Assembly: GCF_009857595.1 (NCBI RefSeq)
Contig: NZ_WWCU01000012.1
Location: 1 to 64,000, forward strand
Direction of reading: 5' to 3'
From: Pseudoduganella aquatica
GTDB taxonomy: Bacteria > Pseudomonadota > Gammaproteobacteria > Burkholderiales > Burkholderiaceae_D
DNA length: 64,000 bases
The translations under genes were made by a program, and so were the position numbers. Under the pieces are notes generated by a model that searched no databases, had not been told where the DNA came from, and saw only the letters and a list, made by a program, of their open reading frames with translations. Of this stretch, positions 7,852-17,541 are shown one piece after another. Each line of letters begins with the position of its first letter. Position 1 is the stretch's first letter.

Positions 7852-8664
7852 TCACTGCATCGGCAGCAGCGCCACCTCGTCGCCCATGCGGCGCCAGTAC
7901 TCGCGCTCGACGTTCCCCAGGTCAAACTCCCTGGCCGCTTCATTGAACGCCCTCTGCAGTTTCAGCCCTTCCTCATTGCGCTTGAAGCACACATGCACCG
8001 ACCGCTCCTTGAACAGCTGCTCGGAAAACACGATACGCTCGCGCTCGGTCCGGCTGAACGGCCCCCTGGCCAGCAAATGGCGCAGCACCCGCTTCTCGAT
8101 CACGATGGCGGGGTAGCGTCCGGTCAGCAGCTTGCGCAGATTGGTCTCGTCGTTCACGCCCTCCTCCGCCCGCAGCTTTCCGGCCCGCGCCATGCCGTCG
8201 AACTGCTCGCCGTTCGAATAGCCCGCCACGGTGCCGATGCGCATGCCCTGCAAGTCCGCCAGCGATGCGGCCTGCACCGGCGCGTCCTTCAGGTAAGCCA
8301 GAACATTCCTGGTGCTGCCGATGGAGCTGGAAAAATGGCACAGCTTCTCGCGCTCGGGCGTGCGCCACACGGCCAGGAAACCGGCGTAGCCCGGATGGTG
8401 CAAGCCGATTTCCACGGTGCGCTTCCACGGAAAATAATCGATCCGCGCCGTGTAGCCGGCGCGCGCCAGCACGGCGTCCACAAAGGAGGCGGACAAGCCC
8501 TGGCCGGGCAGGGAATTGGTGACGAAGGGCGCCCAGTCCTCTGCGGCGAAGCGCAGCGGCGCCGGCGGAGCCGCCGAGGAAGGCAGGCAGAAAGCCAGCG
8601 AGGACGCCAGCACGGCGGCCGACAGCAAGCCGCTGCTCAGCCGCAGTCGCAGCCCGGTCGTCAT
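7852..8664 (-). CDS. Periplasmic solute-binding protein (type 2, family 3-like)
   Basis: A 270-residue protein with a signal peptide: basic start (MTTGLRLRL), hydrophobic core and a likely cleavage near SSAAP at about residue 31. The mature part resembles short family-3 type solute-binding proteins: [25 protein letters not shown], and [15 protein letters not shown] where lobe 2 begins. No permease or ATPase gene is adjacent, so it may serve a distant transporter or act as a sensor. Its function beyond periplasmic binding of a small amino-acid-like ligand cannot be inferred. Confidence 0.78.
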   Translation of the reverse strand: MTTGLRLRLSSGLLSAAVLASSLAFCLPSSAAPPAPLRFAAEDWAPFVTNSLPGQGLSASFVDAVLARAGYTARIDYFPWKRTVEIGLHHPGYAGFLAVWRTPEREKLCHFSSSIGSTRNVLAYLKDAPVQAASLADLQGMRIGTVAGYSNGEQFDGMARAGKLRAEEGVNDETNLRKLLTGRYPAIVIEKRVLRHLLARGPFSRTERERIVFSEQLFKERSVHVCFKRNEEGLKLQRAFNEAAREFDLGNVEREYWRRMGDEVALLPMQ

Positions 8665-8835
8665 CGTTCGCTCCGCATGCTTGCCCTATTTTCCATCCGG
8701 CTATGCTCCCACAAAATGTTACCGCTAGCAAATTGTTATTCCAAATCCACAAGATTCCCCGCACGCTGGAAGGTTTTTCCAGCCTGCCGCCCGCAGATAT
8801 CGGATAATGCCATATTCATCACCACCGACTTAGCC

Positions 8836-9528
8836 GTGCCAGACGCCGCGCCTCCCTCCCTCGCCGACCGCATTGAAGACGCGCTGCCGCAAACGCAGTG
8901 CACCAAGTGCGGCTACAACGGCTGCCGCCCCTACGCCGAAGCGATCGCCGCCGGCAATGCGGGCATCAACCAGTGCCCCCCGGGCGGCGCCGAAGGCATC
9001 GCGCGCCTGTCGGCCGTCACCGGCTATCCCGTCATCCCGCTCAACCCGGTCAACGGCCTGGAGCGGCCGCGCGCGGTGGCCTATATCGACGAGGCGCTGT
9101 GCATAGGCTGCACGCTGTGCATCCAGGCCTGCCCGGTGGACGCCATCGTGGGCGCGGCCAAGCAGATGCACACCATCGTGCCGGAGCTGTGCACCGGCTG
9201 CGACCTGTGCGTGAACCCCTGCCCGGTGGACTGCATCGTCATGTTCCCGGTCACGGAGAGCACGGGCTGGCAAGCCTGGCCGCAGGCCGACGCCGACGCG
9301 GCGCGCGAGCGGCACGACTTCCGCGCCATGCGCTTGCGCCGCGAAAGCGAAGAGAACGACGCCCGGCTGGCGGCCAAGGCGGCGGAGAAAATGAAGGCGG
9401 TGGAAGCGCTGGATCCGGGCACGGCGGCCGGCGAAGCGGAGAAGGAACGCAAGCGCGCCATTATCGCCGCGGCGATGGAGCGCGCGCGCCTGAAGGCCGA
9501 AGCGGCAAAGAACGAGAAAACGGAATGA
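8836..9528 (+). CDS. rsxB: Electron transport complex protein RsxB/RnfB (stand-alone ferredoxin)
   Basis: About 230 residues in the RnfB family. After a short start it has the Fe-S domain motif [16 protein letters not shown] with a further Cys in NQCPPGG, then a bacterial two-4Fe-4S ferredoxin domain ([14 protein letters not shown] and [14 protein letters not shown]). The C-terminal about 80 residues form a charged helix rich in Ala, Lys and Glu. It lacks the N-terminal membrane helix of full RnfB, so it is probably soluble. The start is taken as GTG at 8836; no ATG lies in frame nearby. It is 22 bp upstream of nth, an arrangement common in betaproteobacteria. The rest of the Rnf complex is absent here. 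Confidence 0.88.
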   Translation: MPDAAPPSLADRIEDALPQTQCTKCGYNGCRPYAEAIAAGNAGINQCPPGGAEGIARLSAVTGYPVIPLNPVNGLERPRAVAYIDEALCIGCTLCIQACPVDAIVGAAKQMHTIVPELCTGCDLCVNPCPVDCIVMFPVTESTGWQAWPQADADAARERHDFRAMRLRRESEENDARLAAKAAEKMKAVEALDPGTAAGEAEKERKRAIIAAAMERARLKAEAAKNEKTE

Positions 9529-9550
9529 ACGCAGCGAATGAACGCAATCA

Positions 9551-10198
9551 ATGAATGCCACTAAGCGCCACGAAATCTTCAGCCGCCTGCGCGCGGCCAA
9601 TCCCTCCCCGAAAACCGAGCTGGAATATACGACGCCGTTCGAGCTGCTGATCGCCGTGCTGCTGTCGGCGCAAGCGACCGACGTGGGCGTGAACAAGGCC
9701 ACGCGGCGCTTGTATCCGGTGGCGAACACGCCGCAAGCCATGCTGGACCTGGGGCTGGACGAACTGACCGACTACATCAAGACCATAGGCCTGTACAAGA
9801 CCAAGGCCAAGAACGTGCTGGCCACCTGCCAGATACTGGTGGACAAGCACGGCGGCGAAGTGCCGCGCACGCGCGAGGAGCTGGTGGAGCTGCCCGGCGT
9901 GGGCCGCAAGACCGCCAACGTGGTGCTCAACACGGCCTTCGGCGAGATCGCCATGGCGGTGGATACGCATATCTTCCGCGTGTCCAACCGCACCGGCATC
10001 GCGCCGGGCAAGAACGTGGACATCGTCGAGGAAAAGCTGATGAAGTTCGTGCCGAAAGAGTTCCTGCTGGACGCCCACCACTGGCTGATACTGCACGGCC
10101 GCTACACCTGCATGGCGCGCAAGCCGCAGTGCTGGAACTGCATCATCGCCGACCTGTGCGAGTTCAAGGGCAAGACCCCGATTCCGGCCGGCGTCTAA
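9551..10198 (+). CDS. nth: Endonuclease III
   Basis: A 215-residue base-excision repair glycosylase/AP lyase that removes oxidised pyrimidines. The helix-hairpin-helix LPGVGRKTANVVLN carries catalytic Lys 120, and VDTHIFRV carries Asp 138, both at the same positions as in E. coli Nth. The C-terminal 4Fe-4S cluster loop has the C-x6-C-x2-C-x5-C pattern (CMARKPQCWNC and following). It is probably co-transcribed with rsxB. A REP-like palindrome starts just after the stop. Confidence 0.97.
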   Translation: MNATKRHEIFSRLRAANPSPKTELEYTTPFELLIAVLLSAQATDVGVNKATRRLYPVANTPQAMLDLGLDELTDYIKTIGLYKTKAKNVLATCQILVDKHGGEVPRTREELVELPGVGRKTANVVLNTAFGEIAMAVDTHIFRVSNRTGIAPGKNVDIVEEKLMKFVPKEFLLDAHHWLILHGRYTCMARKPQCWNCIIADLCEFKGKTPIPAGV

Positions 10199-10199
10199 T

Positions 10200-10230
10200 G
10201 GCGGGTTACGGCGCACGCGCCTAACCCGCC
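10200..10230 (-). repeat. REP-like palindrome, copy 3
   Basis: Inverted orientation: GGCGGGTTA, an unpaired C, GGCGC, loop AC, GCGCC, TAACCCGCC. The bulge and stems match copies 1 and 2 read on the opposite strand. The GTAG head is altered here (GTAATGGCGGG on the minus strand). It fills the gap between the convergent genes nth and proB. Confidence 0.85.
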
Positions 10231-10231
10231 A

Positions 10232-11350
10232 TTACAGCAGGACCATATTGTCCCGGTGTATCAGCTCGTGGCCTTCGAGGTAGCCGAGCACGGACTCGAT
10301 CTCGGCCGACGGCTTGCGCTTGATCTTGCGCGCCTCCGCGCTGCTGTAGTTCGACAGTCCGCGCGCGACGGCGCTGCCGTCTTCCGCCACGCAGGTAATC
10401 ACCGCGCCGCGTCCGAACTCGCCCTTCACGTCGATCACGCCGATAGGCAGCAGCGACTTGCCTTCCTTGCTCAGCTTCTGCACCGCGCCCGCGTCCAGCA
10501 CCACCTGGCCGGCCGTGTGCAGATGGTCGGCCATCCACTGCTTGCGCGCCGTCAGGTGCCCGGTCTGCGCCGACAGCTCGGTGCCGATGGCTTCGCCGCC
10601 GGCCAGCCGCGTCAGCACATTTTCCTCGCGCCCGAACGCGATCACCGTATGCGCGCCGGACTTGGCGGCGCGCTTGGCCGCCAGGATCTTGGTCAGCATG
10701 CCGCCGCGCCCAAGGCTGGAGCCGGCGCCGCCCGCCATCGCCTCCAGCGCCAGGTCGCCGGCGCGGCCCTGCGCGATCAGGTAGGCCGACGGATCCTTGC
10801 GCGGGTCCGCGCTGAACAGGCCGCGCTGGTCGGTCAGGATGATCAGCGCGTCGGCCTCGATCAGGTTGGCTACCAGGGCGCCCAGGGTGTCGTTGTCGCC
10901 GAACTTGATCTCGTCGGTGACCACGGTGTCGTTCTCGTTGATGATGGGGACTATGCCCAGGCGCAGCAAGGTGGTCAGCGTGGAGCGCGCGTTCAGGTAG
11001 CGTTCGCGGTCCGCCAGGTCGGCGTGGGTCAGCAGCACTTGCGCCGTGCCCAGCTGGTGGGCGCGGAAGCTGGTCTCGTAGATCTGCGCCAGGCCCATCT
11101 GGCCCACGGCGGCGCAGGCCTGCAGTTCGTGGATGTCGGTGGGGCGGGCCTCGAAGCCCAGGCGCAGCATGCCCTCGGCGATGGCGCCCGAGCTGACCAG
11201 CACCACTTCCTTGCCCAGCGCGCGCAAGGCGGCGATCTGGGCGGCCCAGCGCGCGATGGCGGCGTGGTCCAGGCCGCGCCCGTCGTTGGTGACCAGCGAG
11301 GAGCCGACCTTGATGATGATGCGGGTGGATTTCTGTATGACGGAATTCAT
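10232..11350 (-). CDS. proB: Glutamate 5-kinase
   Basis: About 372 residues. It catalyses ATP-dependent phosphorylation of glutamate, the first step of proline synthesis. The amino-acid-kinase domain shows [24 protein letters not shown] and [18 protein letters not shown]; the C-terminal about 100 residues form a PUA domain ([20 protein letters not shown]). The frame is open to a TTG at 11371, but the ATG at 11350 ([10 protein letters not shown]) matches family N-termini better. It lies downstream of obgE on the same strand with a 234-bp gap, the usual rplU-rpmA-obgE-proB order of betaproteobacteria. Confidence 0.95.
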   Translation of the reverse strand: MNSVIQKSTRIIIKVGSSLVTNDGRGLDHAAIARWAAQIAALRALGKEVVLVSSGAIAEGMLRLGFEARPTDIHELQACAAVGQMGLAQIYETSFRAHQLGTAQVLLTHADLADRERYLNARSTLTTLLRLGIVPIINENDTVVTDEIKFGDNDTLGALVANLIEADALIILTDQRGLFSADPRKDPSAYLIAQGRAGDLALEAMAGGAGSSLGRGGMLTKILAAKRAAKSGAHTVIAFGREENVLTRLAGGEAIGTELSAQTGHLTARKQWMADHLHTAGQVVLDAGAVQKLSKEGKSLLPIGVIDVKGEFGRGAVITCVAEDGSAVARGLSNYSSAEARKIKRKPSAEIESVLGYLEGHELIHRDNMVLL

Positions 11351-11458
11351 GATGCGGCGGTTCTCACTCAATCAACTCGATAGTCCCGGCGCGCGCTGCG
11401 CTGCCAAGTCGTGCCTTGCTTGATTTTCGAAGGGCGGGTTGCCCTGCCTTGCCGCAGA

Positions 11459-11490
11459 CAGCGCCGGCCCATGATGGCGGGCCGGCACTG
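11459..11490 (-). other. Inverted repeat between obgE and proB
   Basis: Arms GCCGGCCC (11463-11470) and GGGCCGGC (11479-11486) are extended by CAG/CTG after one mismatch, giving a 12-bp stem with an 8-base loop. No T-run follows on either strand, so it is not a canonical terminator; it may be an mRNA processing or attenuation hairpin. No other structure stands out in this gap. Confidence 0.5.
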
Positions 11491-11584
11491 TTGATGGGAA
11501 TGCAAATCAGCGAATAGCTGATTATGCCGTTGTTGCAGAGTTATTGCGAGTTACTGAATCTCAGTAGCAACTCAGTCCCGGATT

Positions 11585-12760
<1,176 letters not shown>

Positions 12761-12783
12761 TTACTTTGCGTGGTAGCGCTGTA

Positions 12784-13041
12784 TTAAGCGGCTACTACGG
12801 TCACGAACTGGTGCGAGTCCGGGCCTTTGACAACGAACTTCACCTTGCCGTCCACCAGGGCGAACAGGGTGTGGTCCTTGCCGGTGCCTACGCCTTCGCC
12901 AGCGCGCACTGGGGTGCCGCGTTGACGAATGATGATGCCGCCAGCATTGATCGATTGACCGCCGTACACTTTAACGCCCAGGCGTTTTGATTCCGAGTCG
13001 CGGCCGTTGCGGGTTGTGCCGCCGCCTTTTTTGTGTGCCAT
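12784..13041 (-). CDS. rpmA: 50S ribosomal protein L27 (bL27)
   Basis: An 85-residue large-subunit protein near the peptidyl-transferase centre. The N-terminus [16 protein letters not shown] and the [17 protein letters not shown] core are diagnostic. It lies 38 bp downstream of rplU in the same transcript. Confidence 0.98.
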   Translation of the reverse strand: MAHKKGGGTTRNGRDSESKRLGVKVYGGQSINAGGIIIRQRGTPVRAGEGVGTGKDHTLFALVDGKVKFVVKGPDSHQFVTVVAA

Positions 13042-13079
13042 TTATTAGCTCCTAAATTAGCTGTAGTTAAAGACGACGA

Positions 13080-13391
13080 TTAGCCGTTGATCGAAACGAT
13101 CTGGATTTCGGTGTAGTTCTGGCGATGGCCCTGATGCTTCTGGTAATGCTTACGACGACGCATTTTGAAGATCTTGACCTTGTCGTGACGACCTTGGGAA
13201 ACTACTTTCACCTGAACCGTAGCACCTGCGACCAGGGGCGTGCCAAACTTGATGGCTTCGCCCTCGCCAACCGCGAGTACTTGATCGATGGTGAGTTCGG
13301 AACCAATGTCAGCAGGTATCTGTTCTACTTTGAGTTTTTCGCCAGCGACAACTTTATACTGTTTGCCACCGGTTTTTATGACCGCGTACAT
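13080..13391 (-). CDS. rplU: 50S ribosomal protein L21 (bL21)
   Basis: A 103-residue protein with start [14 protein letters not shown] and C-terminal [13 protein letters not shown], both diagnostic of bL21. The ATG at 13391 gives exactly the family length; an upstream in-frame start would add only nine residues. It is the first gene of the rplU-rpmA-obgE-proB unit, driven by a consensus promoter at 13472-13500. Confidence 0.98.
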   Translation of the reverse strand: MYAVIKTGGKQYKVVAGEKLKVEQIPADIGSELTIDQVLAVGEGEAIKFGTPLVAGATVQVKVVSQGRHDKVKIFKMRRRKHYQKHQGHRQNYTEIQIVSING

Positions 13392-13471
13392 GATTTGAAA
13401 CCTCATCAAATGTTAAAAGAATCCTCCGCTGCGTACCGCAGAACAACAGTGTGGAACGGGGAGAACCTGCG

Positions 13472-13500
13472 ATTATACACAAACTGAAAATTTGCGTCAA
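13472..13500 (-). promoter_or_regulatory. Consensus sigma-70 promoter of rplU-rpmA
   Basis: On the minus strand, TTGACG (13500-13495), a 17-base spacer and a perfect TATAAT (13477-13472), about 80 bases upstream of the rplU start. Confidence 0.88.
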
Positions 13501-13619
13501 AGAGTATTCCAAATTCTTGGCGAGCATGGTATGTCGGCAATATTGCCGCCGGGCCGGGGCGGCGGACTTGCCAAGCCGACATCCCCTATGGCAATCGCCA
13601 CCACAGCCGGGGCATGACG

Positions 13620-13625
13620 TATAAT
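13620..13625 (+). promoter_or_regulatory. -10 element of the ispB promoter
   Basis: A perfect TATAAT lies 33 bases upstream of the ispB start codon; no good -35 hexamer is visible. It is divergent from the rplU promoter, about 120 bp apart. Confidence 0.6.
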
Positions 13626-13657
13626 CGCGGCACTTCACTCACCCTTGCAGGTTTGCC

Positions 13658-14647
13658 TTGTCTGCCGCTACCCAACACGCCAACTCCAACACCATCACCC
13701 AGACCATCGCCGCCGATATGGACGCGGTGAATGTGGTGATCCGCCAGCGCCTGCACTCCGAAGTGCCGCTGGTTAACCAGATCGCGGAATATATCATCAG
13801 CGCCGGCGGCAAGCGCATCCGTCCCGTGCTCGTGCTGCTGGTGGCCAACGCCTACTCTTATCAAGGCGCGGCCCACCACGAGCTGGCCGCCGTGGTCGAA
13901 TTCATCCACACCGCCACCCTGCTGCACGACGACGTGGTGGACGAATCGTCGCTGCGCCGCGGGCGCGCCACCGCCAACGCCCTGTTCGGCAACGCCGCCT
14001 CGGTGCTGGTGGGCGACTTCCTGTACTCGCGCGCCTTCCAGATGATGGTCTCGCTGAACAGCATGCGCGTGATGCAGATCCTGTCGGACGCCACCAATGT
14101 GATCGCCGAAGGCGAAGTATTGCAACTGCTCAACATGCACGACCCGGACGTGAGCGAGGAGCGCTACCTGCAGGTGATCCGCTCCAAGACCGCCAAGCTG
14201 TTCGAAGCGGCGGCCGAGCTGGGTGCGCTGATCTCCGGCGCCAATGACGAGCAGATCGCCGCCGCCGGCGAATACGGCCGCTCGCTGGGCACTGCCTTCC
14301 AGCTGATCGACGACGTGCTCGACTACGCCGGCGACGCCGCCGAGATCGGCAAGAACGTGGGCGACGACCTGCGCGAAGGCAAGCCGACGCTGCCGCTGAT
14401 CTGGCTGATGAGCCACGGCACCGAAGAGCAGCGCCAGCTGGTGCGCTCCTGCATCGAGAATGGCGACGAGCAGCACTTCGACACCATCCTTGCCGCCATC
14501 ACCGGCAGCGGCGCGCTGGACTACACCCGCCGCGCCGCCGAAGTGGCCGCCGAGCGCGCCGCCGACGCCGTCTCCGGCCTGCCCGCCAGCGTCTACAAAG
14601 ACGCCCTGCTGCAACTGGCCCGCTTCGCCGTCGACCGCACCCACTAA
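13658..14647 (+). CDS. ispB: Octaprenyl diphosphate synthase
   Basis: A 329-residue trans-polyprenyl diphosphate synthase that makes the ubiquinone side chain by adding isopentenyl units to farnesyl diphosphate. Both aspartate-rich motifs are present: DDVVDES (first, DDxxD) and LIDDVLDYAGD (second). GGKRIRPVLVLL near residue 50 is the substrate-binding segment. The start appears to be TTG at 13658; the next in-frame ATG would remove about 20 conserved-length residues. Chain length (C40) is inferred from the family in this lineage. It ends at a long inverted repeat. Confidence 0.93.
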   Translation: MSAATQHANSNTITQTIAADMDAVNVVIRQRLHSEVPLVNQIAEYIISAGGKRIRPVLVLLVANAYSYQGAAHHELAAVVEFIHTATLLHDDVVDESSLRRGRATANALFGNAASVLVGDFLYSRAFQMMVSLNSMRVMQILSDATNVIAEGEVLQLLNMHDPDVSEERYLQVIRSKTAKLFEAAAELGALISGANDEQIAAAGEYGRSLGTAFQLIDDVLDYAGDAAEIGKNVGDDLREGKPTLPLIWLMSHGTEEQRQLVRSCIENGDEQHFDTILAAITGSGALDYTRRAAEVAAERAADAVSGLPASVYKDALLQLARFAVDRTH

Positions 14648-14660
14648 GCAGCTTGCCGTC

Positions 14661-14724
14661 AACCAAAAAGGGGGCAGGGTTAGTTTTCTCGCGTGGGAAA
14701 ACTAACCCTGACCCCTTTTTGGTT
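14661..14724. terminator. Long inverted repeat, bidirectional terminator between ispB and arsC
   Basis: Two 28-base arms (14661-14688 and 14697-14724) pair at all positions except one G/T, with an 8-base loop. Each arm ends in an A-run or T-run (CCAAAAAGGGG and CCCCTTTTTGG), so the hairpin can terminate both convergent genes. The inner arm TAACCCTGACCCC resembles GGGGTCAG-type dispersed repeats. A T-run extends to 14728. Confidence 0.85.
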
Positions 14725-14740
14725 TTTGGCTACGGAATGG

Positions 14741-15088
14741 CTACAGGATTTCGTGGACCAGCGCGGGCGGGCGGCACAGGCGCACGCCTTTGGCGGTGAC
14801 GACGAAGGGGCGGTTGATGAGGCTGGGATGCGCCATCATGGCGTCCAGCAGGGCGGCGTCGCCCAGGCTGGGGTCGGCCAGGCCGAGCTGGTCGTACAGC
14901 TCGCCCTTGTCGCGCATGGCGCCGCGCACCGTCAGCCCGGCTTGCGCAATCAGCTCTTGCAGGCGCGCGCGCGTGGGCGGCGCGTTCAGGTAGTCAATAA
15001 TCTCGGGCTCGACGCCGCTCTCGCGTATCAGCGCCAGCGCGCCGCGCGAATTGCTGCAGGCGTTGTTGTGGTAGATGGTGATGGCCAT
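14741..15088 (-). CDS. arsC: Arsenate reductase (glutaredoxin-type, ArsC family)
   Basis: A 115-residue thioredoxin-fold ArsC-family protein that reduces arsenate to arsenite with glutathione and glutaredoxin. The active-site segment YHNNACSNSRGAL has the catalytic cysteine at position 11. NRPFVVT and RLCRPP supply the conserved arginines of true ArsC, which favours ArsC over Spx/YffB relatives. No arsR or arsenite pump gene is adjacent, so this is probably a stand-alone housekeeping copy. Confidence 0.85.
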   Translation of the reverse strand: MAITIYHNNACSNSRGALALIRESGVEPEIIDYLNAPPTRARLQELIAQAGLTVRGAMRDKGELYDQLGLADPSLGDAALLDAMMAHPSLINRPFVVTAKGVRLCRPPALVHEIL

Positions 15089-15167
15089 GGCCGCCTCCTG
15101 TGGTTCGTTGAGGCGGCCATGCTAGGCGATACGGGACGGCTGCGCAAGCACCCGTCCCGCCCCCGGC

Positions 15168-16985
15168 TCAGAAGCGCACGAAATTGCTGTCGTCCGGCTC
15201 GGTCTCGACCACCAGGGTGCGCGTGCTGGGCGCGCTCCGGCCGCGCACCGGCGCGGTGGCGGCGCGGCGCGGCGGCGGACGCCGGTCGCTGCCTTCCACC
15301 CGGAAGAAGGCCACCGCCTGCTGCAGCTGCTCGGCCTGGCCGCTCATCTCCTCGGCGGTGGCGGCCAGCTCTTCGGAACTGGAGGCGTTCTGCTGGGTGG
15401 TCTGGCTGAGCTGGCCTATCGCGGAGTTGATCTGCGCCACGCCGCTCGATTGCTCTTCGGACGCGGCCGTGATCTCCTGCACCAGGTCGGAGGTTTTCTT
15501 GATGCTCGGCACCATCTCGTCGAGCAGCTTGCCGGCTTTTTGCGCCAGCTCCACGCTGCTGCCGGCCACTTCGCTGATCTCCTGCGCCGCCACCTGCGAG
15601 CGCTCGGCCAGCTTGCGCACCTCGGCCGCCACCACGGCGAAGCCCTTGCCGTGCTCGCCCGCCCGCGCCGCCTCGATGGCCGCGTTCAGCGCCAGCAGAT
15701 TGGTCTGGTAGGCAATGTCGTCGATGATGCTGATTTTCTTGGCGATCTGCGTCATCGCTTCCACCGTGGATTTCACGGCCGAGCCGCCCTCGGCGGCCTG
15801 GGCCGAGGCCTGGCCGGCCATGCTGTCGGTCACCTTGGCGTTCTCGGTGTTCTGCGCAATCGAAGCGGTCATCTGCTCGACCGAGGCGCTGGTTTCCTCC
15901 ACGCCAGCGGCCTGCTCGCTGGCCGCCTGCGACAGCGACTGCGCGGTGGCGGAGATTTCCTCGGAAGCGCTGGCCAGCGCCTGGGCGCCGCTGCTCACCT
16001 CGGTCAGCACCGAGGACAGCTTGTCTATCATGGTTTTCATGGCGAACAGCAGGCTGGCCTTGTCGCCGGGCCGCAGGTCGACCTGCACCATCAGGTCGCC
16101 GCGCGCCACTTCGTTGACGATGCGCGCCGCGTAAGCCGGCTCGCCGCCGATCTGCTGCAGCAGCTTGTCCACCATCTGCTTCATCGAATACAACAGGCTG
16201 CTGGTGTCGCCCGGCCGCAGCTGCACGTCGACCGCGAAATTGCCCTGCGCCACTTCATGCACAATGCCCGCCGCATACGCCGGCTCCCCGCCCAGCTGGC
16301 GCAGCACACCGCTCAGTATCATCCAGCCTATGCCTATCAGCAGCAGCAGCGCCAGCGCGGCGGCGGCGTACATCAAGGTGAGCGCGCGGTTGGAGGACTC
16401 TTCAGCGTTGGCCACGGCGGCGGTGCCGTATTTCTCGTTGAGCTCGACCACCTTGCCCAGCGAGGCTTCGGCCGCGTTAAACAGCTGGCGCTGCGCGGTC
16501 AGCTCGGTGTGCATGGCGGCGAACGCGTCCTTGCGTTTCTCGGCGCTGCCGGCGCGGCCCACCTCGGCCGCCATCTGGTCGTAGCGCGTATCGGCCGCCT
16601 TCCACGCGTCCCATTCCTTGACGAACTGCTTCCACAACACCGCCTCCTCGGTTTCCTGCGGCAGCGCGTCGTAGATTTTCCAGGCCTTGTCCACGCGCGC
16701 GTTGAACTCCTGCTTGCGCTTGAGCAGCCGGTCCACCTCGACAAACTCGTCGGGATAGGCCGCCACCGCGTCGATGGCCCGGCTGGCCGAGCGCAGCGCC
16801 GTCATGCCCTGGTTGATGGTTTGCAGGCTGAGCACGGAGGGCAGCTTGTTGCGGCCCACGTCGTCCAGCATCACGCGGTCGTGCTGCATGCCGCGTATAC
16901 CGATCGCCATCACGATCAGCAGGGCCAGCAGGCTCACGCCCACCAGGGTGATCAGCTTGGCACGCACCGTCATGTTATTGAGCAT
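15168..16985 (-). CDS. Methyl-accepting chemotaxis protein with duplicated HAMP-like segment
   Basis: A 605-residue receptor. TM1 is at residues 10-30 ([19 protein letters not shown]), followed by a helical periplasmic domain of the four-helix-bundle type, and TM2 at about 210-230 ([19 protein letters not shown]). The cytoplasmic side begins with two tandem near-copies of a segment that starts GGEPAYAA and ends LRPGDxxSLL with MKxMxDKL. The signalling hairpin tip is intact ([20 protein letters not shown]). There is no NWETF-type CheR-binding pentapeptide at the C-terminus (ends DSNFVRF). It is the last gene of the chemotaxis operon, 9 bp after cheW. Confidence 0.92.
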   Translation of the reverse strand: MLNNMTVRAKLITLVGVSLLALLIVMAIGIRGMQHDRVMLDDVGRNKLPSVLSLQTINQGMTALRSASRAIDAVAAYPDEFVEVDRLLKRKQEFNARVDKAWKIYDALPQETEEAVLWKQFVKEWDAWKAADTRYDQMAAEVGRAGSAEKRKDAFAAMHTELTAQRQLFNAAEASLGKVVELNEKYGTAAVANAEESSNRALTLMYAAAALALLLLIGIGWMILSGVLRQLGGEPAYAAGIVHEVAQGNFAVDVQLRPGDTSSLLYSMKQMVDKLLQQIGGEPAYAARIVNEVARGDLMVQVDLRPGDKASLLFAMKTMIDKLSSVLTEVSSGAQALASASEEISATAQSLSQAASEQAAGVEETSASVEQMTASIAQNTENAKVTDSMAGQASAQAAEGGSAVKSTVEAMTQIAKKISIIDDIAYQTNLLALNAAIEAARAGEHGKGFAVVAAEVRKLAERSQVAAQEISEVAGSSVELAQKAGKLLDEMVPSIKKTSDLVQEITAASEEQSSGVAQINSAIGQLSQTTQQNASSSEELAATAEEMSGQAEQLQQAVAFFRVEGSDRRPPPRRAATAPVRGRSAPSTRTLVVETEPDDSNFVRF

Positions 16986-16994
16986 AGAGCCTCC

Positions 16995-17519
16995 TTAGGC
17001 GGGCACGGCGGCAACCTGCGCCATCGCTTCCAGTTCGGACACGGACAGCACCTGGTCGGTGTTGAGCAGGATCACGAACTTGCCGTTGACCTTGCCCATG
17101 CCGGCGATGAATTCGGCACGGATGCGGGCGCCGAACTGCGGCGCCTTTTCGATGTCGGCCGGCGGAATGTCGATCACCGCGTTGACCGCGTCCACCATCA
17201 CGCCCACCACCTGCTGCTCGCCGTCCGCGTCGATCTCGACAATGACGATGGCGGTGCGCTTGCCGATCTGCGTGGCGGGGCGGCCGAAACGCGCCGCCAG
17301 GTCCATCACCGGCACCACCGCGCCGCGCAGATTGATCACGCCGCGCACGCACTCGGGCATCAGCGGCACCGTGGTCAGGCCCTCGTACTCGATGATTTCC
17401 TTGATGGCCAGGATGCCGATGGCGAACACTTCGCCGCCCAGCATAAAGGTCAGGAACTGGGCCGACTCCTGTACTGCGGCCGGCGGCGTGCCCCGGCCTG
17501 CTTGCACCATAGCTGTCAT
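16995..17519 (-). CDS. cheW: Chemotaxis coupling protein CheW
   Basis: A 174-residue scaffold that couples receptors to CheA. The CheW fold is recognisable in FLTFMLGGEVFAIGILAIKEI, VRGVINLRGAVVPVMDLAARFG and VGVMVDAVNAVIDI. It lies between cheA (22 bp upstream) and a receptor gene (9 bp downstream) on the same strand. Confidence 0.95.
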   Translation of the reverse strand: MTAMVQAGRGTPPAAVQESAQFLTFMLGGEVFAIGILAIKEIIEYEGLTTVPLMPECVRGVINLRGAVVPVMDLAARFGRPATQIGKRTAIVIVEIDADGEQQVVGVMVDAVNAVIDIPPADIEKAPQFGARIRAEFIAGMGKVNGKFVILLNTDQVLSVSELEAMAQVAAVPA

Positions 17520-17541
17520 GATGGTCTCCTTGTTGTTGTGT

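Noticed and set aside
14741-15088. Spx/YffB-type regulator instead of arsenate reductase
   Set aside because: The NRPFVVT and RLCRPP motifs with their arginines, and the cysteine context, fit true ArsC better.
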